Shown here: positions 42,328 to 51,401 of the stretch, piece after piece
Position numbering within the stretch: position 1 is the first letter of the stretch
How the letters are laid out: every line of letters starts with the position of its first letter
Source: Bacillus solitudinis
GTDB taxonomy: Bacteria > Bacillota > Bacilli > Bacillales > Bacillaceae_D
Length of the DNA: 64,000 nt
Direction: 5' to 3'
NCBI RefSeq assembly: GCF_002797395.1
Contig: NZ_KZ454943.1
Span: 547,315-611,314, forward strand
Notes under the pieces: generated by a model
Told to the model about the DNA's origin: nothing
What the model saw: only the letters and a program-made list of their open reading frames with translations
Databases searched by the model: none
Program-made: the position numbers and the translations under genes

Positions 42328-44628
42328 TTAAAATATTTGTCCTTTTAGTGAAATACCCGAAAATGTAGCCGTGTTATAATTTACAATCTGACTTGTATCC
42401 TTTGCACCATCAACCGCAATTCCAATGTAAACCTGTTTGTTAAGAGTAAGCTCTTTACGACCAACTTCCTCCCAGATTTTGCCATCCTTAGATAAATAAC
42501 CAATCACGGTATGCCCGTTCCTTACGATCTTTAACCAGACAGGTAAATCAATATCTCTAATTAGTGGTACCCCGATGTCTTCTGGTTGATCATGTTCTCC
42601 TGGGGCGATCATTTCTTCCCCTTCTGATTTACGTGCCGAAAAGTGTACAGCATAAGGTGCAATATTCCGACCTGCTTTTACAAGGGATGGGCTAACGATT
42701 GCTGTTGCTGCCTCTTCATTCAAACTGTCACGAATCATTACTCCTGACATCGTATTGTTGTCTATCTTTGTCAAACTGTCGACACGTGCAATTAGCTCGC
42801 CATCTCCTCTTAATTGTTGGTATACGAAATGAAACGAGTCTTCCTTTCCAGCTATTCTCCCAGCTCCTTTTACCGTAAGTTGCCCGTCTGACACAGCAAG
42901 ATTTCCTTTTACAGCTACATCACCAATATCTTTTGATTTCCAATCCCCGGTCTGTTTCATATGATTAATATGGATTGGCGTCGATGTTGTTTGAGTAGCA
43001 TTTCCTTGTTTATCATACGCTCTTGCTGAAATATACCACGTGCCCTCTGGTGCATCTTTCCACTGATAATTGAATGCTCCTTTGGTTGATTCACCTAATT
43101 TTTCGTCATTCTTGTAATATTCCACTTTTTCGATATTCTTTTTGTCAATGTTCACCTTCAAATTAACTGTGCTACCAGAAGTGTGAACACTATTGTATGT
43201 CGGTGCACTAAGTTCTACATCAGGATTCTCAGCTACATAGTCCATATCTACAAGTGAATTTATATAGAGTTCTAGATTTGAATAGCCTGACTCCGTAATT
43301 TCTTTTCCATCCTCTGAATTATGAGGGTTGAGAGCGTTCTCAATTTCCCACTCATCCGGAATACCATCCCTGTCTGAATCAAGCGGTGCTTCCTCTGCAC
43401 GCAATTCGGGGTAGCCTCCTACTTCCTTTTCGTGATTAATCATGCGACCAGTATTATTTCTTACATCAGCCACAAGACGAGCATCTACAGCGTCGCGTCT
43501 AGGATAGGTAGCTCCTGTTTTGTTCAAAACTGCCTCATACGCTTCCTCTGCTGTTTTCAAATCAAGCTCTTCATGCCCTGAGACAGCAAATGGGATATCA
43601 GAAAAGACCGTCCCACTTTTAATTTCTTCAATACCTAACTGATTATTTGTACTTACCTCAGAATTATTGTGCATCACATTACCGTCAATATAGAACCAAC
43701 TCGAATGCCCATCACGCCCTGGACTGACAATACGTTGGTTTACTGCATCTCTTGTTCCTGGCCCAGGCTTATAGTAATTGTTTATGATATTATTTTCTAG
43801 CTCTTCTCCACCATAGGTCGAATTAAATCCCCAATTATAGATTACATTGTTGACTATATCTGTTGCAGGAACTGGATCCGGTTTTGGCCCCCCATTCCCA
43901 AGGGCAGGCATACGACTAACGTGATGACTGATTAAATTATTTGCAAACGTTGCATTCCTTCCACCCCATATTCCTCCATAACCATGACGACCTTTAACAT
44001 GTTCAGAAAACACTAGGCTTTCGGAAATTATGCTCCACTGAACGGTTGTATCTTCATTTCGATAAAACGACAACCCTTCATCGACACCCCAACTAGCAGA
44101 TACATGATCAATGATTACATTTTTTACATCACGCCCTCCAAATGAATCAGGCTCTGTATGAGCACCTTCACTCCCAGCGCGAAAACGCATATAACGGATA
44201 ATCATATTTTCAGATTCCGAGATATTTGTTTCATACCCGGCCAAAGCAATCCCATCCCCAGGTGCCGTTTGTCCAGCAATGGTTAGATTTTTCTGCTTAA
44301 TACTTAGACGTTCTTTTAAATGAATCGTTCCAGATGTACGAAAAACAATTGTTCGATTTCCTTCACTCACAGCATGACGGAAGGAACCTGCTATAGGCTC
44401 TTCATCAGAAGCGTAATCCTCTAATGTCGTCACCTCATAAATCTCATATCCTCTTCCGCCACTCGCATACCGTCCACCACCTTCAGCACCAGGGAACGCG
44501 AACGTGGCTTCATTTGTAGTTACCTTCGCTTTTCCTTCAGTATTACTAAAACCAGGTGTAACTATTACCATCATACATGCAGTCACAATTGCACTCATAC
44601 AAAGAAGTCGATTATTTTTCTTTTTCAT
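42328..44628 (-). CDS. Secreted multidomain pectate lyase
   Basis: 766 residues: signal peptide, then a PL1-type beta-helix starting FPGAEGGGRYASGGRGYEIY, with ENMIIRYMRFRAG, the Ca-site/catalytic region DSFGGRDVKNVIIDHVSASWGVDE and HHVSRMPALG (about residues 45-400). Next come a Ca-binding DSDRDGIPDEWE (EF-like, thrombospondin type-3) segment, an Ig-like module (PTYNSVHTSGSTVNLKVNI) and a C-terminal concanavalin-like DUF1349-type domain. It cleaves polygalacturonate by beta-elimination into unsaturated uronides, the class of product processed by KdgF. Confidence 0.88.
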   Translation of the reverse strand: MKKKNNRLLCMSAIVTACMMVIVTPGFSNTEGKAKVTTNEATFAFPGAEGGGRYASGGRGYEIYEVTTLEDYASDEEPIAGSFRHAVSEGNRTIVFRTSGTIHLKERLSIKQKNLTIAGQTAPGDGIALAGYETNISESENMIIRYMRFRAGSEGAHTEPDSFGGRDVKNVIIDHVSASWGVDEGLSFYRNEDTTVQWSIISESLVFSEHVKGRHGYGGIWGGRNATFANNLISHHVSRMPALGNGGPKPDPVPATDIVNNVIYNWGFNSTYGGEELENNIINNYYKPGPGTRDAVNQRIVSPGRDGHSSWFYIDGNVMHNNSEVSTNNQLGIEEIKSGTVFSDIPFAVSGHEELDLKTAEEAYEAVLNKTGATYPRRDAVDARLVADVRNNTGRMINHEKEVGGYPELRAEEAPLDSDRDGIPDEWEIENALNPHNSEDGKEITESGYSNLELYINSLVDMDYVAENPDVELSAPTYNSVHTSGSTVNLKVNIDKKNIEKVEYYKNDEKLGESTKGAFNYQWKDAPEGTWYISARAYDKQGNATQTTSTPIHINHMKQTGDWKSKDIGDVAVKGNLAVSDGQLTVKGAGRIAGKEDSFHFVYQQLRGDGELIARVDSLTKIDNNTMSGVMIRDSLNEEAATAIVSPSLVKAGRNIAPYAVHFSARKSEGEEMIAPGEHDQPEDIGVPLIRDIDLPVWLKIVRNGHTVIGYLSKDGKIWEEVGRKELTLNKQVYIGIAVDGAKDTSQIVNYNTATFSGISLKGQIF

Positions 44629-45149
44629 CAGTATCTCTCCTTAATAATTTTTAACCTTTACTGCCTACTGAATTCTCGATTACATAAGAGGGCCTACTTA
44701 GGTGATATCCTCCCTTCTTGCTCTAACTTACTTCAATTGTAGCAGGGAAACTTTTACATATTTTACTCTCCTTTAGGTTGATAATTAACATTTTAATACT
44801 TCCTTCTCACTTTAGTGTTTAGAAAAGTTTCATTTACATCAAATGACAATCAATCCGATCATGCTTATTGTCAAAAGCTAAAGATTAACGTTTTACATCC
44901 ACTAATTACCTTTGAAAAAGATACGGCAGATCGTCTATATGGGATTGAAATAACGGATAAATCTATTTTCAACGGTGTTCCGGTTCGGAAAGATACAAAT
45001 AATAAGGGCACGATCTTTCACCTCCTTGCTTGCTTGCAACTGGTGCTAGGTTATTCAAATCAGCATTTAATTGTTTTAATTTCACTACAATTCAATAATT
45101 ATTTCACTCCTGATTTTTTCCTTATTTCAACCTATTAAAGCTCTCACAT
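44629..45149. other. Intergenic stretch with an unsupported frame
   Basis: Holds the pectate lyase promoter. A plus-strand frame at 44815-45138 (107 codons from GTG) lacks a ribosome site; its middle (ADRLYGIEITDKSIFNG) reads like protein and could be a gene remnant, but I cannot place it. Confidence 0.35.
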
Positions 45150-46325
45150 TCAAAACGAAAAAACACACCCTAGCATTAATGTGTGTTTTTTCATGCAATC
45201 TTTTTCTACTAATGGCTGCAGAACAAGTTTCAATATGAAATAGTGTTCTAGTTGTTTATCGATCTCAATTTCAAACATAAACCGTTCATCAAAGCGAACC
45301 TTTTGAATTTCCATATAACTAATGACATGGCGCACTTCATCACTGACCATCACTTTGTCAGCAACATTAATACTAATTCGAAGTAGCTTTCCGAGATTGA
45401 TCGTCATTTTACTTATGTCTCTGCTTCCATGTAACACAGCCATAGAATTGATTGACTCTAACGTGTTATATAAAAAATGTGGATTAATTTGATTTTGTAG
45501 CACTTTAAATTCTGCTTTTCTTTTTCGTTCCTGCTCAGTTTTAACTCGCTTTAATAAGGTTGATATTTCCTCAACCATTCGATTAAAACCCTTTGCTAAA
45601 TGATTTAATTCCCGTATAGAAAACATTTTCATCCTCGTTGTTAATTGTCCATTTTCTACCATCTTCATATTAGATTGAAATTCTGTAATAAATCGGATAA
45701 TTCGATTTAGAAATAATTGTTTAAAACAAACAACAAACCCTGTCACAAGAATGACTAAGAAAATCGTCACCTGACGGATAATTTCGTTTCATTCGTAATA
45801 AAGCTCCATGGCTTAATCGATATAAGAAAAAAAGTAAAGGATTTGTACTCGTTAAATGTGAAGGGAATGAATGAAATTAAACTTTTTTCTTTTTCCCAAT
45901 CATCAATTAATGTACCTGATTGATTTAACAACATATCGTTTGGAAGCTTAATCTCCCCTTCATGGTTCACGATCATTTCCTTGGAATCTAGTTGCTTAAG
46001 GATCTTAAACGCTTCATCAAATCGCTCTAGCTTCACATCTAGAATAAGATAACCGATATCACGAAGGGTATTAATATCCTTAGTAACACGACCTTGTGAA
46101 AAATTGGATTCTCACTTTTAATAAACTTATCACTTTCAGCAGTCGATAGCCACACGGGCCGTCCTTCTTCCTCTACCATCATACTGTAAAACTCCGAATC
46201 TTGAAATTGTCCAAATGATGGTGTTACCGTTCTTTTAAAGCTGTATACTTGTCCGCTTCCACTATAAAGAATTAGATCATCAAGCTTAGATTGACCATAT
46301 ATTAGTCCTGCAATTAAACGTTTCT
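45150..46325 (-). pseudogene. Broken YesM-type sensor histidine kinase
   Basis: Pieces of a carbohydrate-sensing YesM-like kinase in several frames. They run in order: sensor-domain fragments (ESVFAPVKKRLIAGLIYGQS...), VTKDINTLRDIGYLILDVKLERFDEAF, a second membrane segment, HAMP, and the His_kinase block VLQNQINPHFLYNTLESINSM with its phospho-His. At least two frameshifts split the sensor, the start is lost against integrase debris near 46325, and the ATPase domain is deleted after LVLQPLVE, where sequence runs directly into a terminator. It probably once served the adjacent pectin genes. Confidence 0.82.
45157..45192 (-). terminator. Terminator left at the end of the broken kinase
   Basis: GAAAAAACACAC/GTGTGTTTTTTC stem with T-rich flank. 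The deletion that removed the kinase ATPase domain joined the gene to this hairpin. Confidence 0.65.
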
Positions 46326-46746
46326 TAACAGGTGCAAAGACAGATTCAAGTATAAGGAGTATAAACCTTCCACTAGAAAAACGGTTGCTTTGCTAAAAAA
46401 ACAAAACGCGTTAATTGCAAAAGAGAAGTTAAGCCATGGGCCTGATTATTTCGATAATGACCTTGTAATATGTACTAAAAAAGGAACTGCTGTAAACCCT
46501 GATAACTTTGTTAGATCATTTGAAAGGTTAATTGAATTTGCTAACGTTCCTAAAATTTGATTTCATGATCTTAGGCATACTCATGCTACGATGCTTCTTG
46601 CAAATGGAACGTCTGCAAAAGTTATTTCTGAAAGGCTAGGTCATAGTAACATTAAAACAACGCTAGATATCTATTCACATGTATTACCCAGTATGCAGGA
46701 AGAGGTCTCTAATAAGATAGATGCCCTACTATTCAAATCGAACTAA
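46326..46746 (+). pseudogene. C-terminal remnant of a phage-type tyrosine integrase
   Basis: In frame-corrected translation: AKTDSSIRSINLPLE, (frameshift near 46380) KTVALLKKQNALIAKEKLSH, then NVPKI-(TGA at 46558)-FHDLRHTHATMLLANG and SERLGHSNIKTTLDIYSHVL. These are the catalytic H-x-L-R, GH and Tyr regions of the family; the TGA replaces the usual Arg of the IRFHDLRHTH block. The N-terminal two thirds are absent. It lies 120 bp from a tRNA 3' half, the normal attachment-site geometry, so it marks an old integrated element. Confidence 0.88.
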
Positions 46747-46814
46747 AATGGTCGGCACCATTTCGACACCATTTGTTTCTCAGATATCGTTTTGACTTCT
46801 ATCTCTCAAAAGTA

Positions 46815-46857
46815 AAAAAGCTTGAAACCCTTTCGTTTCAAGGACTTCAAGCTTTTT
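46815..46857 (+). terminator. Hairpin after the integrase remnant
   Basis: AAAAAGCTTGAA...TTCAAGCTTTTT with an inner GAAAC/GTTTC stem; T run on both strands. Lies between the integrase stop and the tRNA fragment. Confidence 0.7.
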
Positions 46858-46864
46858 AAAGAAA

Positions 46865-46908
46865 TGACCCCTACTGGGTTCGAACCAGTGTCCTCCACCC
46901 TGTCAATG
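46865..46908 (-). pseudogene. 3' half of tRNA-Val(GAC): probable attachment-site copy
   Basis: On the minus strand: TTGACAG anticodon loop (anticodon GAC), GGTGG 3' anticodon stem, GAGGAC variable region, a perfect T arm (ACTGG-TTCGAAC-CCAGT, 46873-46889) and an acceptor strand AGGGGTCAT. The 5' half is missing, because sequence before the anticodon loop cannot form the D arm or pair with the acceptor. A half tRNA beside an integrase remnant is the footprint of site-specific integration. Confidence 0.75.
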
Positions 46909-48039
46909 TCGAGGCACTTGTTTCCGTAAGGTGAAGGGTGTGCGTAAAGCCTATTGTAGTGCGGTTTTAAAAATGTGAAAAAACTCAAGTTCACTTTAAA
47001 AAACATAATTTACTTAAGTCTGGGATCAAATTAATATCACAGACTTTCTTTTTATTTTAAGAATACATGATATTTATGAAATTTAGCTTTAAAACTACAC
47101 TTATCTTATTGAATACAATGTTATATTTACTTTCTCAATTTCAGATTCTTAAATCTTCCCTTCATACATGTTTTAGTAAGAAGGGAAGGATTAGTATTAT
47201 AGAGTGGGATAATTCATAATATTACGATACCTTTATCAATAGGGATAGGTTATTACAGCCACTTTATTGAATAATATTGTTGTACTGCTCAGTAGTGAAT
47301 TGGTTTTGATAATTATTCCTCTTTAGATAAGTATCCTTTAGTAAAAGCCATGTGTGATAATTACTTAAATTTATTTGTTTATCAGGTAGGTTAAGCAAGT
47401 ATTCTAAACTAGAGTGACTGGCGTTAGTTTCAGTAAACGTCAAACCGCCCTCAAACATCTACTCACTTACGCCCCTGCAGGATTAAATCACGCTCCAGCA
47501 TGAACCAACCAATTCCTATATTCAAAATGCTATAGCCGTTATCGTAACAGTCATCTGAAAAGAATCCTATCAAGATCACTTATATCAAGATGGCCTTGCC
47601 GAAGCCTATGCCCTCCTCCTCAAGAAAGGGACTCCATATTCAAACGACATTCAAAGGAATTATCATAGGAAACTATGATCGTAGTTACGGTCTTAACATT
47701 TGATATGTTATTGACTATGCATCGAGACGACCCTCTAATATCATTGCCATCACAAAAAGAGTGTCCTCCGATCAAGAAGCGCACTCTTCTCTATCCATCT
47801 AATAGATCATTGGGTTCAGTGATTAACATCGAAATTACTGAAGCCCATTCTTCTATGTGATACAACAAGCCTTTAATTTCCATGAGAGGAAACAAACTAA
47901 CATCCACGTTCTCTCCAGTTCTAAGGCGAAGCCGTGCCTTTACACTTTTAATCGCCTATGAAAATCAGTTGTCCCCTAACCTTTTTCATTCTCTCTTAGC
48001 CTAGATAGCAGTAATTTTTTTACATGGTAGGTTCTTTAA
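46909..48039. other. Decayed stretch without intact genes
   Basis: About 1.1 kb. It contains short frames lacking ribosome sites, for example minus 47264-47458, and plus 47500-47685 in which KESYQDHLYQDGLAEAYALL reads like protein after an in-frame stop. This looks like gene debris from the same integration or deletion events that damaged the kinase. Origin of the fragments not identified. Confidence 0.5.
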
Positions 48040-49179
48040 TTAAAGTGAGTGAGGTTCAACCCTCTCAGTTTTGCTTTGTGGCTTACCTGTTGAATGTCGC
48101 ACAACGAGTTGTGGTTCATAAACAGTTGAAGATAGATCTCTGATAGATTTCTGATCCATGATGACTTCATAAATTCGTTTCGCTGCTTCTTCGCCGATTT
48201 TTGATTTTGGATGTGTGACAGAAGTTAGTTGAATTCCTGTACTTGCTACTAAGTACGAGTCATCATATCCTGTGACCGACATTTCCTCAGGGACATTTAT
48301 TTGCAACTCTTTAAGCAAATTCAAAACTAAGACGGCAACTTTGTCATTATGACAGACTATGCCAGTAGGTACTTGATCAGATGTCATCATCGCTTGAACT
48401 TTGTTGCTAAGAAGTTCTTCTTCAAATGTTTTAAAGGTGATCAAAAGATCTGGGTCAATTGGAATAAGTGCTTCTCTATGCGCTTGAATAAAGCCTTTTA
48501 ACCTTAACACCCCTTGCATATCATCTGTATTAAAGATTCCAGAAAGGTGATGGTGCCCAAGATCCAGTAAGTGCTTTGTGACGAGATATCCTCCTTTTTC
48601 ATCATCCACAGCGAGGTGAGGAGGATTTAATTCTGTATAGTACGAATTGAGCATTATATAAGGAATTCCTTTTGACTCTAAGTGTAAGTAGTAGTCAATG
48701 TTGGGATTTTGAACGGCGCTTTTTGTCGGTTCGATAATAAGGCCATCGACATTACGTTCTAAAATTTGTTCAAGACAATCTCTTTCCTTTGTATGATCCC
48801 CACCCGTACTGACAACATATAAAATTATCCCACGTTCGGTAAAAAACGATTCAGCACCACGAATCATAGATGGGAAAATATAATCAGAAATATGAGTACT
48901 AATCATCGCAACGCTTTTTTGCTTTGCTTTTTCTTGCTCATTCGCGATGACAGAAGAGGTTACAATTTTTTGTGGATTACAGAACGTACCGACTCCGTGT
49001 TCTTTGTACAGCCAGCCTTCTTCCACTAGTGCACCGAGCGCTTGCCTGATCGTTTGTCGGCTCACTTCAAAATGTTCTACTAATTCATGTTCTGATTTAA
49101 TTCTTTGATTCGGTTGAATATGGCCTTTTAATATCCAAGACTTAATTTCTTGTTTGACGATGTCGTATTTTTTTGCCAT
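48040..49179 (-). CDS. GntR-LacI chimeric repressor (AraR-like)
   Basis: 379 residues: an N-terminal GntR winged helix (KYDIVKQEIKSWILKGHIQP...SEHELVEHFEVSRQTIRQAL) joined to a LacI/GalR-type effector domain (VAMISTHISDYIFPSMIRGAE, VDGLIIEPT, VDDEKGGYLVTKHLLDLGH, PEEMSVTGYDDS), the architecture of AraR. Start at MAKKYDIV behind GAGGTGAAGG. It lies downstream of, and in line with, the GH42/ABC operon, and probably binds the TACAAGTTGT palindromes upstream of that operon. Effector likely arabinose, galactose or a related sugar. Confidence 0.88.
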   Translation of the reverse strand: MAKKYDIVKQEIKSWILKGHIQPNQRIKSEHELVEHFEVSRQTIRQALGALVEEGWLYKEHGVGTFCNPQKIVTSSVIANEQEKAKQKSVAMISTHISDYIFPSMIRGAESFFTERGIILYVVSTGGDHTKERDCLEQILERNVDGLIIEPTKSAVQNPNIDYYLHLESKGIPYIMLNSYYTELNPPHLAVDDEKGGYLVTKHLLDLGHHHLSGIFNTDDMQGVLRLKGFIQAHREALIPIDPDLLITFKTFEEELLSNKVQAMMTSDQVPTGIVCHNDKVAVLVLNLLKELQINVPEEMSVTGYDDSYLVASTGIQLTSVTHPKSKIGEEAAKRIYEVIMDQKSIRDLSSTVYEPQLVVRHSTGKPQSKTERVEPHSL

Positions 49180-49369
49180 GTCCTTCACCTCTAATGCTAC
49201 TTTGAGTAAATATATCGTTCATACAAACTAGATGTATGTAATTATATCTTTTTTCATTGAATTATGAAATATAGTAAACAAGGAATTTTGATTTGCAGAG
49301 ATGGTTTGTTGTTAGGGGATGTAAAGGAAGAGAGGCCGACAACGCAAACCTCTCAGGTAAAAAGGGGGA

Positions 49370-51379
49370 TCAGGAATGTTCCTCGATGATGTGCACTCCC
49401 CAAGGCGGCAATGTTAGTTCCGCGCCTGTTTCGATAGTGGAATGGGAGGTCAGTTCCTCTCCATTTGAGTGCGAATAGTGCATGGATTGACTTTCATCCG
49501 AATAATTAAAGTAAAAGTGAACCTTTTTCCCTTGTTCGTTCGTCCCATGCTTTGATATAACAGGGAATTGATTAATTTGATCGTCTCCCCATAAATTTGC
49601 TTCTTTCACGGCTTGTTCCAATACTTTTGAGATCACAGCACGACTTGGTATACAGCCGATGTATGTGGCCGTTCCTTTGCCGTAATAGTTTTTTGTGATT
49701 GCTGCGTATTCTCCCCAATGTGGGTGGTCGTAATATGCTAAAACTTCTGCCGTCGTAGGAGAAAGTAGTTCCATCCACGTGTGAACGTCATTTTGATCTT
49801 CACCGACTTCAAATGGGTCGCCTTTCAACGAAACATTCGATGGTTTAACGAACATGTTGTAGGAAATGCCGCAAGCACCGTCAATGAGCCCTGGTTGACT
49901 TGTCGTTCTTACTTTGACATGTTCATTAGTAAAACCACTTTTGAATGTGTAGACAATGTGACCGCCGTCTTTTACAAAAGTATTTAACTTGCCTAACAGT
50001 TCATCTGAAGCTACATAAAGCGCTGGTACAATCAGGAGCTCATATTGATCAAAGTTATCCGAACCTGGATGGACAAAGTCACATTCAACGTTCATTTTAT
50101 ACAGCTCGTCGTACAGGAAGCGAACGATATCGTTATACGAAATCTCAGCACCAAAATGAAACGGGAACCATTTCATTGCAGTTAACGATTCATTGCTTAC
50201 AAGAAAGGCTACTTTATTGTTCTTCTTTAAATTAACAAGCTGAGGGGAGAGCTCCCTGAAATCATTCCCAATTTTTTTCGCTTCATTGTAAACAGGGTTA
50301 GGGGCAAAATCATGACTTAAAAGCCCTTTCCAGTATGTTTCAAATGAATTGTGAATCGAATGCCAATGCCAATAAGCAACCATGTTCGCACCTGATGCGA
50401 CATGACTAAATGCTTGCAAGCGCAACTGTCCAGGATATGGTGTCCAGTGTGTGAACGCTTGTGCTTGTGTTTCGATAACGAAATAATTGTCTTGTTTCGT
50501 TGAACGAGCGACATCGCCGCAAAACGCAATTTCAATCCCGGTTAAGTCATCTTGTGACGGGTGATAAATATCGACGCCCGTAATATCAAATGGCTTTGAT
50601 GATTCAAAATGATCAACATCTGGCTGAATGCCAAACGAGTAATTGCGCCATTCGAAATCAAAATTTTGTGTGACAAACTGGTGATCTTGTTTGTATTCAT
50701 TCACGAGTGACGCTTGCCATGTGAGAAAGTCTTCGACAAGTGTTCGTTGAAACTTAGCAAACTCAGAACCTAAGCTGCCATTAATCGTTCCAACAACAGA
50801 AGGGAAGTCTTCCCAACTATTAATGCGATTGCTCCAATAGTCTAATCCGAACGCTTTATTGACTGCCTCTAATGACTCAAATTTATTACGCAAATATTTA
50901 ACGAACAAAAGCTGAACATTCGGACCTGCCGTATTATAGTGTTTCGTCTCATTGTCAGTTTGATAGCCAATGACGGCTGGATGATCTTTCACGCGACTGA
51001 TGAGCTTTTGAATAATCCGTTCAGCGTAAAATAAGTACGTCGGATTCGTAATATCCATAATTTGACGAGCACCGTATTTACCAGGGCCGTCTGGGGTAGT
51101 CGCTAACACATCTGGATGTTCTTTCACCATCCACGTCGGGACCGCATACGTAGGCGTCCCGACGATGACTTGAATCTTAGCCGCGTGCATTGCATCGAGT
51201 ACGCGATCGACGGAGGAAAAATCAAAGACACCATTTTGCGGTTCATGATTGCTCCATGTTGACTCGGCAATGCGGACAACATTAATTCCCGCTTCCTTCA
51301 TCATCTTGATGTCTTCGTCTAACCTTTCGTAAGGCATGTATTCATCGTAGTAAGCAACGCCGTATAATAATTTCTTCAT
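49370..51379 (-). CDS. GH42 beta-galactosidase (intracellular) I
   Basis: 669 residues, no signal peptide. GH42 TIM barrel with general acid Glu144 (GYQTDNETKHY) and nucleophile Glu303 (FVIETQAQAF), then a trimerisation/glutamine-amidotransferase-like domain and a small C-terminal beta domain. Start at MKKLLYG behind AAGGAGAATTGAAA. It lies 22 bp after the second GH42 gene. Two different GH42 enzymes with one ABC importer suggest uptake and cleavage of galacto-oligosaccharides, such as those from pectic galactan or arabinogalactan; alpha-L-arabinopyranosides are another family substrate. Confidence 0.92.
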   Translation of the reverse strand: MKKLLYGVAYYDEYMPYERLDEDIKMMKEAGINVVRIAESTWSNHEPQNGVFDFSSVDRVLDAMHAAKIQVIVGTPTYAVPTWMVKEHPDVLATTPDGPGKYGARQIMDITNPTYLFYAERIIQKLISRVKDHPAVIGYQTDNETKHYNTAGPNVQLLFVKYLRNKFESLEAVNKAFGLDYWSNRINSWEDFPSVVGTINGSLGSEFAKFQRTLVEDFLTWQASLVNEYKQDHQFVTQNFDFEWRNYSFGIQPDVDHFESSKPFDITGVDIYHPSQDDLTGIEIAFCGDVARSTKQDNYFVIETQAQAFTHWTPYPGQLRLQAFSHVASGANMVAYWHWHSIHNSFETYWKGLLSHDFAPNPVYNEAKKIGNDFRELSPQLVNLKKNNKVAFLVSNESLTAMKWFPFHFGAEISYNDIVRFLYDELYKMNVECDFVHPGSDNFDQYELLIVPALYVASDELLGKLNTFVKDGGHIVYTFKSGFTNEHVKVRTTSQPGLIDGACGISYNMFVKPSNVSLKGDPFEVGEDQNDVHTWMELLSPTTAEVLAYYDHPHWGEYAAITKNYYGKGTATYIGCIPSRAVISKVLEQAVKEANLWGDDQINQFPVISKHGTNEQGKKVHFYFNYSDESQSMHYSHSNGEELTSHSTIETGAELTLPPWGVHIIEEHS

Positions 51380-51401
51380 TTTCAATTCTCCTTAGTCACA
51401 G

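Noticed and set aside
44815..45138. 107-codon plus-strand frame upstream of the pectate lyase
   Set aside because: GTG start without a ribosome site and no recognisable family; kept only as possible debris.
45150..45770. Intact short histidine kinase
   Set aside because: It lacks the ATPase domain and the sensor lies in other frames, so it is scored as part of a pseudogene.
46865..46950. A complete tRNA-Val gene
   Set aside because: Only the 3' half is present; the D arm and the 5' acceptor strand cannot be formed.
47264..47458. 64-codon minus-strand frame in the decayed region
   Set aside because: Weak ribosome site and no known relatives; could be the tail of a lost gene.
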